Below, piece after piece: positions 1-8,997 of a stretch of DNA of 64,000 nt. Position 1 is the first letter of the stretch. Each line of letters begins with the position of its first letter. The stretch is from Alloascoidea africana (lineage: Eukaryota; Ascomycota; Alloascoideomycetes; Alloascoideales; Alloascoideaceae), in assembly GCA_030581615.1 (NCBI GenBank), contig JAKTTT010000042.1:62001-126000 (forward strand). The letters are read 5' to 3'. Under the pieces are notes generated by a model. It searched no databases, was not told the origin of the DNA, and saw only the letters and a program-made list of their open reading frames with translations. The translations under genes were made by a program, and so were the position numbers.

Positions 1-1427
1 GGTGGGTTTGCCAAAGGTTGGAGCTGGGGAGGAACAGTAGCAGGAGGTTGAGGAATCACGCCTCCATTGGCCTGTATCTGTAACAGCCGGTCCACTCTTT
101 CCTTGATCTGGGGGTTATTTGGATCAAGAGCTGCAGCTTGTCGATAGGCACCCAAAGCGTCCTCGACCTGATTATTGCAAGTTTCATAAAGGGTTCCCAA
201 ATCGTACCAGACTTCGGAAATTCTGGGGTCTAAGCGAATAGCGCGGGAATATGCGTCCAGAGCATCACGATATTGGCTGATTTGATAATAAAGCACGCCT
301 ATAGAACACCAAAAAGTTGGATTTGAAGAGTCACGATTAACGGCCTGTTGGAAGGCTTCATAAGCCTTGTTGTAACTCTGGGAGGCCATATAGCATCTTC
401 CGAGTTGGTACCATGCCTGGGCATCGTTACCATCAATTTCCAACGATTTTGCCAGATAAGAAGCGGCAATTTCTTGGTCTGCAAAGGAAGAACCTTGTTC
501 GCTGTACAATATTCCCAAACGGAACAGGACTTTTGAATGATTTGGGTTTTCGGAGGGGACTTTTTCATAGGCTTCTTTTGCCAATAGATACTCCTTTTGT
601 TGTTCATAAATGTGACCAATTTGGAACCAAATGTCCACTTCTGTCAATGGAGCAGGAGGGTTTGATAAAATGTATTTAAAACATTGTAGACTTTGGGAGA
701 ATTTCGATTCGTGTTTGTATATAATTCCGAGTCTGAAATAGATCTCATTTGCTTTTTCAAAGTTTGGATCCATGTCCAAAACTCGGGAAAAGGCCTCCTC
801 GGCATACTCTATAGAGCCGTATCTGTCGTACAGTATGCCGATGCCATGCCATAGTTTGGGGACATTGTGATCGGGAAGATGACACAGAGCCTGTTGGTAG
901 GAGGAATAGGCGCTTTGTAAGTCGTCCATCATGAGGAAGCAGTATCCCAGTAACCCCCAGATTTCGCCATTTTCCTGGGCGATGCTGAGGACGGATTGGT
1001 AAAACTCGGCAGCCTTGTCGAACATGTCTTTACTGCGGTACAGATTCGCAATGGCGGTGAGCACCGCGGTGGAATACGGGTTGTGCCGCAGAGCGTTTTC
1101 GTAGGCACGGATGGCCTTGTCGGGGTCATCCAGTTTTTCCGCGAGCGTGCCGATGGTGAGCCAACAGTCAGAATTTGCGTTGAGCAGTTCTTTGTAGGAT
1201 TGAGGCATCTGGTCGGCCTGCTGTTGCTGCTGCTGTTGTGGAAGATGTTGTGGCAGATGCTGTGGCAGATGCTGGGACGGGGCCTGGAGGAGAGGCTGGG
1301 ACAGAGCCAGGGCGGTCTGCTGCTGGGGAGGTCCGTGTCCCTGCCCGTGGCCTTGCCCGGGGCCTTGGCCGTGGCCGTGGCCGTGGCTGTTTGTGTCTGT
1401 CGCGGAAGCAGAGGGAGCAGGTGGCAT
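1..1427 (-). CDS. CYC8: Cyc8/Ssn6 general transcriptional corepressor, TPR region (3' end cut by window edge)
   Basis: Encodes the first 475 residues of the Cyc8 (Ssn6) subunit of the nuclear Tup1-Cyc8 corepressor, which DNA-bound repressors recruit. The start is the ATG at 1427; an in-frame TGA lies about 80 nt upstream of it. Residues 1-80 are low complexity (HGHGQGPGQG, then a QHLP repeat and a Q run). From about residue 84 to 450 the chain is a continuous array of about ten TPR units. It matches S. cerevisiae Cyc8 closely, with blocks such as NVPKLWHGIGILYDRYGS and DAYTRAIRLNP-like segments recognisable. Past the last TPR a Pro/Gln-rich stretch (PQPPATVPPQLQP) runs off the left edge, as in the yeast protein, so the poly-Gln tail is missing only because of the window. 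The N-terminal third is much more GC-rich than the rest. The gene is divergent from the acetyl-CoA synthetase gene. Confidence 0.93.
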   Translation of the reverse strand, partial: MPPAPSASATDTNSHGHGHGQGPGQGHGQGHGPPQQQTALALSQPLLQAPSQHLPQHLPQHLPQQQQQQQADQMPQSYKELLNANSDCWLTIGTLAEKLDDPDKAIRAYENALRHNPYSTAVLTAIANLYRSKDMFDKAAEFYQSVLSIAQENGEIWGLLGYCFLMMDDLQSAYSSYQQALCHLPDHNVPKLWHGIGILYDRYGSIEYAEEAFSRVLDMDPNFEKANEIYFRLGIIYKHESKFSQSLQCFKYILSNPPAPLTEVDIWFQIGHIYEQQKEYLLAKEAYEKVPSENPNHSKVLFRLGILYSEQGSSFADQEIAASYLAKSLEIDGNDAQAWYQLGRCYMASQSYNKAYEAFQQAVNRDSSNPTFWCSIGVLYYQISQYRDALDAYSRAIRLDPRISEVWYDLGTLYETCNNQVEDALGAYRQAAALDPNNPQIKERVDRLLQIQANGGVIPQPPATVPPQLQPLANP

Positions 1428-1744
1428 TGGGTGTGTGGGTGGTGGAGAAGAAGAGAAAAACCGGGCGGGCTGCTCAAGAGAAACTGGCTTGGTCCCTCCC
1501 GGCCCGTGTCAGGTGCCGCCGCTGAGTCAGCACAGCTACCCGGGTGGGAAGGAAGGAAGCGGCACCCGCCCGTCCAGCAGACCCGCACGCGGCACCCGCC
1601 CCACCCGGGCGGGGAAGCGGCGGGTTCGCGCGGAGAGGCGCGGACGAGCGACTCGCCCAAACCTCCACGGAAAAGGGTATAAGAGCTTCACGGATTCGCA
1701 GAGGGAGCCAGCTGTATTCAACAGCAGAGACTTCACACCCAAAC
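1428..1744. promoter_or_regulatory. GC-rich divergent promoter CYC8 / acetyl-CoA synthetase
   Basis: This 317 nt spacer separates two divergent start codons and is strongly GC-rich, with many CG dinucleotides. A TATA-type element, TATAAG at 1678-1683, lies about 62-67 nt before the acetyl-CoA synthetase ATG. No comparable box is evident on the CYC8 side. Open frames extend through it in several phases, but these are a product of the high GC content. Confidence 0.6.
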
Positions 1745-3745
1745 ATGGCACCTCCAGTCGAAAGCACCACCTCCACGGGCAAGATCGAGCCCCATGCGAA
1801 AACGTATCTCCCCCCCGCGAGCTTCCACGACGCGCACCCAGGCAAGGCCCATCTCCAGTCGATGAACGAGTACAGGAGAATGTACCAGCAGTCGATTGAG
1901 GACCCAGAGACCTTTTTCGGCAACCACGCGCGCGAGCTGCTGACGTGGGACCACGACTTCACGACCGTCAAGAGCGGCGGGTTTGAGCACGGCGATGCGG
2001 CCTGGTTTTTGGAAGGCCATCTCAATGCCTGCTACAATGCGGTGGACAGGCACGCTGTCAAGGACCCCAGCAAAGTGGCCATCATCTACGAGGCCGACGA
2101 GCCGGGCCAGGGCCGCAACATCACGTACGGCGAGTTGCTCCAGGAGGTCTGCCGCGTGGCCAACGTGCTGAAGCGCTTTGGCGTCAGGAAGGGCGACACG
2201 GTGGCCGTGTACCTGCCCATGATCCCCGAGGTGATCATCACGCTGCTGGCAATTGTCCGTCTGGGTGCGATCCACTCGGTGGTGTTTGCCGGGTTCTCGT
2301 CCAGCTCGCTGCGGGATCGTATCTTGAACGCGGACTCCAAGGTCGTGATCACGACGGACGAGTCGAAGCGCGGCAGCAAGACGATCGAAACGAAGAAGAT
2401 CGTGGACGAGGCGCTCAAGCAGTGTCCGCGGGTGCAAAACGTGCTCGTCTACAAGCGAACGGGCACGGAGGTGCCGTGGACCAAGAACCGCGACTTCTGG
2501 TGGCACGAGGAGACCGTGAAGCACGTTGCCTACTGCCCGCCGGTGCCCGTCAACGCCGAGGACCCCATCTTCCTGCTGTACACGTCGGGCTCCACGGGCT
2601 CGCCCAAGGGCGTCGTGCACGCCACGGCCGGCTACCTCGTGTGCGCGGCCCTCACGGCCAAGTACACCTTCGACCTCCACAAGGACGACGTCATGTTCAC
2701 GGCCGGCGACGTGGGCTGGATCACCGGCCACACCTACGTGCTCTACGGGCCCTTGTTGCTGGGCTCCACCACGCTTGTTTTCGAGGGCACCCCGGCCTAC
2801 CCCAACTTCTCGAGATACTGGGACATTGTGGATGCTCACAAGGTCACCCACTTCTACGTTGCGCCCACCGCTCTGCGACTGCTGAAGCGCGCCGGCGACA
2901 AGTTCATTCACCACGACCTCTCGTCCATCCGCACCCTGGGCTCGGTGGGCGAGCCCATCGCGCCCGAGGTTTGGACCTGGTACTCCGACAAGATAGGCAA
3001 GGGCCGCGCCCATATCTGCGACACCTACTGGCAGACCGAAACGGGCTGCCATGTCGTCAGTCCCATGGCCGGCGTGTCGCCCACGAAGCCAGGCTCCGCG
3101 TCCTTCCCCATCTTTGGCATCGACACCATCATCTTGGACCCCAACTCGGGCAAAGAGTTGGAGGGCAACGACGTGGAAGGGGTGCTGGCCATCCGGTCGC
3201 CGTGGCCCTCCATGGCCCGTTCTGTCTGGGGCGACCATGTGCGCTACATGGACACCTATCTCAAGCCCTATGCTCCGTTCTACTTCACCGGCGACGGCGC
3301 TGCTCGAGATGGCGATGGCTTTTACTGGATCAGGGGCCGTGTCGATGACGTTCTAAACGTTTCGGGCCATAGACTGTCCACTGCGGAAATCGAGTCTGCT
3401 CTATTGGAAAATAGTAACGTTGCAGAGTCCGCGGTTGTGGGCATTACCGATGACCTTACAGGCCAATCTGTGAATGCTTTTGTATCTCTCAAATCCAAGC
3501 CCGAAAACGTTGATGATGTTAAAAAGGAACTCATTATTACTGTGCGTAAGGAAATTGGGCCATTTGCCTCCCCAAGACGAATCTTGCTCGTTGATGATTT
3601 GCCCAAGACACGAAGCGGCAAAATCATGAGACGTATCTTGAGAAAGATCCTGAGTGGTGAAGAAGACCAACTTGGTGATACAAGTACTTTGAGCAACCCG
3701 ACTGTGGTTGCCCATCTCATCGAGGTTGTTCACGCAACTACCTGA
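1745..3745 (+). CDS. ACS2: acetyl-CoA synthetase (AMP-forming)
   Basis: Makes acetyl-CoA from acetate, ATP and CoA, feeding lipid synthesis and protein acetylation. The 666-residue product aligns with yeast Acs2 over its whole length. The AMP-binding P-loop [11 protein letters not shown] is at 279-289, the conserved [10 protein letters not shown] and [12 protein letters not shown]-type blocks follow, and the catalytic lysine of PKTRSGK is K626. I chose the ATG at 1745 because it follows a TATAAG box by about 65 nt and because the protein begins there as Acs2 does; the frame stays open upstream, but with unrelated GC-rich sequence. Codon use is split: up to about 3340 (residue ~532) third positions are almost all G/C, while the last 130 codons have ordinary AT-richer usage with no break in homology. 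A 9-bp inverted repeat (ATGATGATG/CATCATCAT) lies a few bases past the stop. Confidence 0.96.
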   Translation: MAPPVESTTSTGKIEPHAKTYLPPASFHDAHPGKAHLQSMNEYRRMYQQSIEDPETFFGNHARELLTWDHDFTTVKSGGFEHGDAAWFLEGHLNACYNAVDRHAVKDPSKVAIIYEADEPGQGRNITYGELLQEVCRVANVLKRFGVRKGDTVAVYLPMIPEVIITLLAIVRLGAIHSVVFAGFSSSSLRDRILNADSKVVITTDESKRGSKTIETKKIVDEALKQCPRVQNVLVYKRTGTEVPWTKNRDFWWHEETVKHVAYCPPVPVNAEDPIFLLYTSGSTGSPKGVVHATAGYLVCAALTAKYTFDLHKDDVMFTAGDVGWITGHTYVLYGPLLLGSTTLVFEGTPAYPNFSRYWDIVDAHKVTHFYVAPTALRLLKRAGDKFIHHDLSSIRTLGSVGEPIAPEVWTWYSDKIGKGRAHICDTYWQTETGCHVVSPMAGVSPTKPGSASFPIFGIDTIILDPNSGKELEGNDVEGVLAIRSPWPSMARSVWGDHVRYMDTYLKPYAPFYFTGDGAARDGDGFYWIRGRVDDVLNVSGHRLSTAEIESALLENSNVAESAVVGITDDLTGQSVNAFVSLKSKPENVDDVKKELIITVRKEIGPFASPRRILLVDDLPKTRSGKIMRRILRKILSGEEDQLGDTSTLSNPTVVAHLIEVVHATT

Positions 3746-4071
3746 ACATGATGATGTCATCATCATCATCACACTTCTTGCTTTCTCTTTATTTATATTT
3801 ATGACAATCTTTACGAAAAAAACAATGCAGCTTTTCACGAACACTTTTTTGCTTTTATCTGGACGAACTATGGGTTATGAATTATGAGTGAACTGTCAAC
3901 AATAAAAAAAAATAAAAAAATTTTGAATCAAAAAAGGACATCACAAAAAAAAATGAATGAATAAATAAATTGGCTTTCGTTATGTTTTCAATCTATTTTC
4001 TATTTTTCTACTTTTCTACTACTACTACTACTACACTTGAATAAATAAAACTCGTAGGGACACCCTATTGT
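3746..4071. terminator. convergent 3' region between ACS and pyruvate kinase genes
   Basis: This 326 nt spacer between two convergent stop codons is A/T-rich, with A tracts, a CTA trinucleotide run near 4017-4034 and a small ATG/CAT hairpin near 3749. It probably carries the 3' ends of both transcripts. No gene is visible. Confidence 0.5.
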
Positions 4072-6029
4072 TCAAAAAGCCTCGAGGATTCTGAGCGTGT
4101 TGGTATGTCCTAAACCATGGGTCCAACCCTGGATGGCAAGAACAACGTCTCCCTTTTTCAAAATTCCTAGGCTGACGGCCTCGTTGATGCCCCAACTCAA
4201 TCTCTCCTCAACGTCCTGCTGCCATAGTGAATTGTCGGTGAATGGCTTCTCGTAGATAAAGGGGTAAACTCCTCTGTACAAATGGGAAATCCTCGCGGCC
4301 CGTGGATTTCTCGTAATCATAATGATGGGACATAGAGGTCGGTATTTGGAACACAAACGAGCACTTGTGCCCGAAGTGCTGAGAACGATGATCGCCTTGG
4401 CGCTTTGCTCGAACGACGCAGACACGGCGGCACACGCAATCGTCTCAACCGTCTCGGTCGGCCTCTTGATCAACTGCCCGATTTCCTTGAGAGCTGGAGC
4501 ATATCCGATCGCTTTTTCAGCAATCAGACAGGTGTGGTGCATCATCTGGACAGCCTCCATGGGATAGTTGCCCTTGGCAGTTTCACCAGACAGCATGACA
4601 CAGTCCGCACCGTCGAGCACGGCGTTGCCCACATCGCTAACCTCTGCTCTCGTGGGCCTCGGGTTGTAGGTCATGGACTCCAACATCTGCGTTGCACAGA
4701 TAACAGGCTTGCCTGCCAAATTGCACTTTGCAATCAACTGTTTCTGAACAACAAACACCTCGTAGGCCGGAATTTCAATCCCCAAATCTCCACGCGCAAC
4801 CATGACACCATCCGTCGCTTCCAAAATCTCGTCAAAGTTGTTCACGCCCTGCTGGTTCTCAATCTTGGCAATGATCTGTATATGTTTACCGTCTTCTCCA
4901 AGAACCTTGCGGATTTCTCGAATATCGTTGCCTGTGCGGATGAATGAAGCAAAGATCATATTCACCTCGTTTTGAACCCCAAATCTGAGATCCGCCTTGT
5001 CCTTTTCCGAAAGCGCAGGTAAGTCCACATCTGTATTGGGCAAATTCACACCTTTATGGGAACAAATTTTACCAGAATTGATGGATTCAACCTTGAGTGT
5101 TCTATCATCCACAACCTCCACAACTTTAAACGAGAGAACCCCATCATCAATGTAAATGGTTTTCCCGGCTTCAATAACTTTGGACAAGTTTTTATAGTCA
5201 ATGTACATAATCTTGTCATCACAAGACTTTGCCCAGGTCTCATCCGTCGTAAACAACATTTGATGGCCCGCTTCAATAGGGTACTCAACTTCATTCCTTG
5301 TGGTCCCTGTTCTAATTTCAGGACCCTTGGTATCCAGTGCAATACCAAGTGGACGACCCGGATATAACTTTTCAGACTCTCTTGCATTATCAATCACAGT
5401 TTGATGATAATCATAAGAACCGTGTGAAAAGTTCATACGAACAATGTTTAGACCCGCTAAAAAAAAAAAAAAAAAAAAAATTAGTTAGATTGGAAATTAA
5501 AAAAAAATAAATTTAAACCCCCCGATGATGAAGGTGAAGCTCATCTTACCTTTTCGCAAGTCAACCATAATCTGGGCATTGTTTGTCTTTGGGCCTGGAT
5601 ATTAGGTAGGAAAGTTAGTTGACAATTCTAGAACAAGAAAAAGTATAGGAGGAGAGAAAAAAAAAACCGCATTGATTTGGATGGGATTAGGAAACAGCAA
5701 GCAATTGTTAGTGGTGTCCATTGGTGCTGGGGGACCAAAACATCAATCAAAAGCGTTGGGGGACGAAGACAAAAAAAAATTTAAAAAAAAAATGTAAGCG
5801 AGAACAAGGAGATTCTCAACGTGGTCAATCAATCAAGTTTTTTGATTGCCAATGTATGAGTCAATCGAAAATCGAAAATCAAAAGGTAGAGACATGTGTA
5901 TGTGGCTTTTTTGGACAGAGAGGGAAATTGAACGAACGTACCAATTGTGCCGATAATAGAGGTTCTTCTGTAATTCGCATGAGGAGTCTCCTTGACGTTG
6001 AAAGTGGTAAGCCAGTGAAGTTTGGACAT
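4072..6029 (-). CDS. PYK1: pyruvate kinase, three exons
   Basis: Catalyses the last step of glycolysis, phosphoenolpyruvate plus ADP to pyruvate plus ATP, in the cytosol. Exons by inspection: 6029-5942, 5594-5550 and 5456-4072, joining to 505 residues (yeast Pyk1 has 500). Exon 1 gives [10 protein letters not shown]...[10 protein letters not shown], exon 2 [14 protein letters not shown], exon 3 [14 protein letters not shown] onward; this restores the family sequence exactly. Intron 1 (347 nt) starts GTACGT and intron 2 (93 nt) GTAAGA. Intron 2 has CTAACTAA followed by 22 T and AG. The core carries the [22 protein letters not shown] and [12 protein letters not shown]-type blocks and the C-terminal allosteric domain. 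S. cerevisiae PYK1 has no intron, so two introns crowded at the 5' end are notable. High confidence in the junctions, since each intron removes a family-breaking insertion. Confidence 0.95.
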
Positions 6030-6424
6030 TTTGTGAAACTGTCTATCAGCAATCGATGGGAGTGATAACCAGTGGAGTATCAATTGGAAAAGGAAAACGT
6101 GGACGTGAAAGCAAAAAGTGGCAATGTGTTTTGGGGATCCTAGCAATACCACACAGATGCCTGGGAATAAATAGATAATGAGAATCTAAAGAGAAGAAGA
6201 ACAAGGGGGTGAAGAGGAAGAGGAAGAGGCAGAAAAAGAAAAAGCTAGGAGGCAGAGGGATGGCCAAGCACCGGACTAAAAGATAATTAGAGTTGTTTGC
6301 AGCGCCGGTACGAATTCGCAGCGCTTACTCGTATCTCAGCCAAATGGAAAGAAAAGGGAAAAGGGAAAAGGGAAAGGCCTCTGCGGCTCGCAGCGCCGCC
6401 GATCCGCCCTCCCCGAACAGCCTG

Positions 6425-6430
6425 GCACGT
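6425..6430. promoter_or_regulatory. CACGTG E-box (RTCACGTG on minus strand)
   Basis: CACGTGAT reads ATCACGTG on the opposite strand, the published core of the Cbf1-type bHLH site (RTCACGTG). It lies about 396 nt upstream of the pyruvate kinase ATG. Which factor binds is inference. Confidence 0.4.
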
Positions 6431-6496
6431 GATGTGTCGGAGAGGGACGGTCCCGGCTGGGCGAGCTGGAACCGTTCGCTGCCAGCCACAGGCCAA

Positions 6497-6526
6497 CTGC
6501 CTAGTTCTCTCGAGAGAACTAGGCAG
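6497..6526. repeat. perfect 30-bp palindrome
   Basis: The left half is CTGCCTAGTTCTCTC and the right half is its exact reverse complement with no spacer, the centre being the CTCGAG between 6509 and 6514. The flanking bases (A at 6496, C at 6527) do not pair, so 30 bp is its full extent. It sits in a GC-rich part of the pyruvate kinase promoter, about 470-500 nt before the ATG. It could be a dimer-binding operator or a cruciform-forming site; the sequence alone does not say which. Confidence 0.9.
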
Positions 6527-7242
6527 CGCAATCACAGAACATGCCCGAGTCCAGGATCCCCTAACGAGTGCTGTCCTGGCTGTTTGGCTGCTTTTCCCGC
6601 CCATGCCCTAGATCCTGCGGTACCTTGTAGATATCGTATCGTGCCCGTAGTTACGCCCCGTGCTGCAATGTACTGCAAATGAAGAGCAAAACCATTGTTG
6701 TTTTCTTTTCGTCCTTGCCTTGTTTCTTCAAGCCAGCGACAACGAGGTATGAACATGTTTTACTTCACACATGAGAAGAGAGGGGAAAATGAACGGATTC
6801 AGAACATGGATGATGAACAACATTTTACATTAACCTTATCTACATTAACTGATTTTCACAGTGATTGTTACAAAGTCTCTGACATTAATTTCTGTGTTCT
6901 TTTCCTCTTTTCCTCTTTTCATGTTTTAATGATTGACCGGACCATTACTAACATTATCATCATAGATGGATAAACTCCAATCACTGGACCAGAATCTATA
7001 GATCTTTACTACTCCTAGTATTTCTTGATATAGTTGAGGGGAAAATAAAAATATTCATAGTATCAAATAAAAAAGTCAAGAATCATTTTTTTATACACCA
7101 TTCTTTTTAACCTACTTTTACATACTTTATAACCTTTTTTTTTTTTTTGTTGTTTTAGTTATTCATAATACTAATAAAAAGTCAATGCCCCATATAGAAA
7201 AGCAACAACGATAATACAATTCCTCTCAAGTAACCACTACTA

Positions 7243-8997
7243 TCACTGATCAGTAACGTTACAACCAATTGAGAAAAAACTGTCACCTTCTGTTGATGCT
7301 CTACAAGTGGTACCATCAGCACATTGAAACAGGATCCATTTACCATGATCACAGATGGCAAATTCTCCTTGAGAGGAACATGCGAGTGCTCCATCTTTAC
7401 AGTTATCGGCGCTACCGTCAAAGTGCCCATCTGCGTAGCTCTTGTTCAAACACTCCGCTTTTGCAGATCCCTCTAGGGAAGAACAACTCGAAGAAGACGA
7501 TGAAGCCGAGCTCTCGGGGACAGAAGAAGGTGCAAGCTGTTTGCCCTCACCGGCGTCGAGTGAAGAAAGCGCCTGGGTGGAAGAGGGGGAAGAAGAGATG
7601 GTGGCGGTGACTCTGACTGTAATTGTAGACAGCGCCTCGGTGGAAGAATAGGATGAAGTAGAAGAAGCAGAAGAAGTAGAAGAAGAGATGGTGGAGGTGA
7701 CTCTGACTGTAATTGTAGACACGGATTTAGTGAGAGTGGTTGTGTCGGAATTGGAAGAGGAAGATGGTGGTGGTGATGACCAGACCGTGGCCATTGTAGA
7801 AGGAGTGAAAGCTCTGCTAGGAGATTCGTTAACTTGAGCTCCTTTAGTCGCAATGCTTAGCGTGTAATCTGAGGAAGCGGGCTGGAAACCGGTGCTAGAG
7901 TAGGCAGGAGCGATGCTTTGAATTGGTGAAGACCATGCTGGAGAAGCCACACTGGTATAGCTATCGCTATCGCTGCTGGTGTTGCTGCCACTATCACTGC
8001 TACTGGAGTCGCTGCTTCCGCTGCCGCTATTGCTGCCGCTATTGCTGCCACTGCTGCTGCCACTGCTGCTGCTTCCGCCGCCCAAGAGACTCTTCATCTG
8101 AACGGCAAAGTTGGTTCCATCAAGCGTGTTGGAGAAAGCCTGACTGACGTCCCAGATCGAAATACCTCCAAATACAGATTCCCCCAAAATGTTTCCCACG
8201 GCCGCTTTGACTACAGAAGGGTCCACGTAACCTGAGCCAGCAGCGCTAGGGGATCCAGGGAGACCTATGTAGATCTTGGTGTTTTTCTTGCCTGAGGCAT
8301 AATCGGCCCAAGTATCCCAGTTGAAGGCTTTTTGCAGAGCGCATGGGTTGTTGTAAAACTGGATAAAGACAAAGTCAATGTCCGAGGAGTCTAGAGAATC
8401 GCCAAGGCTCGCATCGGGATATACACATTGAGGAGCAGCCGAAATGTAAAACTGTTTCGAACCCGAGGCAAACTTCTCACGAAGAGAGGAAACAAGCGCC
8501 GAGTATCCCACCTGATTCCCATTTTCAATGTCAAGGTCAAACCCATCGAGAACAGCATCGTCAAACGGTCGCGATGAACCTGTACCCTCACCAAAGAGGT
8601 CCCACAGTTCCGTCGCGAAATCGCTTGCCTGAGAATCGCTGCTGAATCCGTAACTTCCTGTAGCTCCTCCTAGAGAAAGCAGCACGATTTTGCCCTTTTG
8701 TTGACATTTTTTAATATCTTCACCAATCTTGGGACAGTGCAAAAGGCCATCTGATCCAGTTTCGCTACATGCACCTGCAAAGTTTAGAGTGTTGGGTCCA
8801 GTGCCAAACCCATTCATAAAGGAGAGAAGAATAACGTCGACAGCATCGGAATCACAGTAGTCTCCCAAATCCTGTTGGGAACCAGCAGAGGCCTGGCCCC
8901 AATAAACGACAACGTTGTTGTTGGCATTTGCATCAAACGCAAAAACTGTGGTTACAGCGAAAAGCAAATAATAAAGAACGGAAATAAATGAAGACAT
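7243..8997 (-). CDS. CTS1: secreted GH18 endochitinase with CBM19 domain
   Basis: Hydrolyses chitin in the septum and wall so that daughter cells separate. The 584-residue product starts with a signal peptide (about residues 1-20, LYYLLFAVTTVFA). A GH18 barrel follows from about 25 to 305, with YWGQ near 32-35, the LLSLGGATGSYGF strand and the catalytic DGFDLDIE at 151-158 (acid E158). Residues ~310-500 are a Ser/Thr-rich, surely O-mannosylated linker with two copies of a TITVRVT-x-TISSS unit and Ser-Gly runs. Residues ~505-584 are a Cys-rich CBM19 chitin-binding module (CSSLEGSAKAEC...ICDHGKWILFQCADGTTC). This order is that of S. cerevisiae Cts1. The ATG at 8997 directly precedes the signal peptide. 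Confidence 0.95.
   Translation of the reverse strand: MSSFISVLYYLLFAVTTVFAFDANANNNVVVYWGQASAGSQQDLGDYCDSDAVDVILLSFMNGFGTGPNTLNFAGACSETGSDGLLHCPKIGEDIKKCQQKGKIVLLSLGGATGSYGFSSDSQASDFATELWDLFGEGTGSSRPFDDAVLDGFDLDIENGNQVGYSALVSSLREKFASGSKQFYISAAPQCVYPDASLGDSLDSSDIDFVFIQFYNNPCALQKAFNWDTWADYASGKKNTKIYIGLPGSPSAAGSGYVDPSVVKAAVGNILGESVFGGISIWDVSQAFSNTLDGTNFAVQMKSLLGGGSSSSGSSSGSNSGSNSGSGSSDSSSSDSGSNTSSDSDSYTSVASPAWSSPIQSIAPAYSSTGFQPASSDYTLSIATKGAQVNESPSRAFTPSTMATVWSSPPPSSSSNSDTTTLTKSVSTITVRVTSTISSSTSSASSTSSYSSTEALSTITVRVTATISSSPSSTQALSSLDAGEGKQLAPSSVPESSASSSSSSCSSLEGSAKAECLNKSYADGHFDGSADNCKDGALACSSQGEFAICDHGKWILFQCADGTTCRASTEGDSFFSIGCNVTDQ

Larger units (their letters stand above)
6030..7242. promoter_or_regulatory. 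pyruvate kinase promoter and chitinase 3' region
   Basis: This 1.2 kb has no convincing gene. The part next to the pyruvate kinase ATG is A/G-rich on the plus strand. At 6310-6640 there is a GC-rich island holding a CACGTG box (6425-6430) and a perfect 30-bp palindrome (6497-6526). From 6690 to 7242 it is AT-rich and probably includes the 3' end of the chitinase transcript. Short open frames in several phases look accidental. Confidence 0.5.

Noticed and set aside
1733-3238. Long open frame (about 500 codons) on the minus strand opposite acetyl-CoA synthetase
   Set aside because: It arises from extreme GC3 in the sense gene, which removes stops on the other strand. The predicted protein is Arg/Gly/His/Val-rich without homology.
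950-3340. Foreign (bacterial or high-GC) DNA insert covering ACS and CYC8
   Set aside because: Both genes read through the composition change with unbroken yeast-type homology, so the DNA is native and only its base composition changed.
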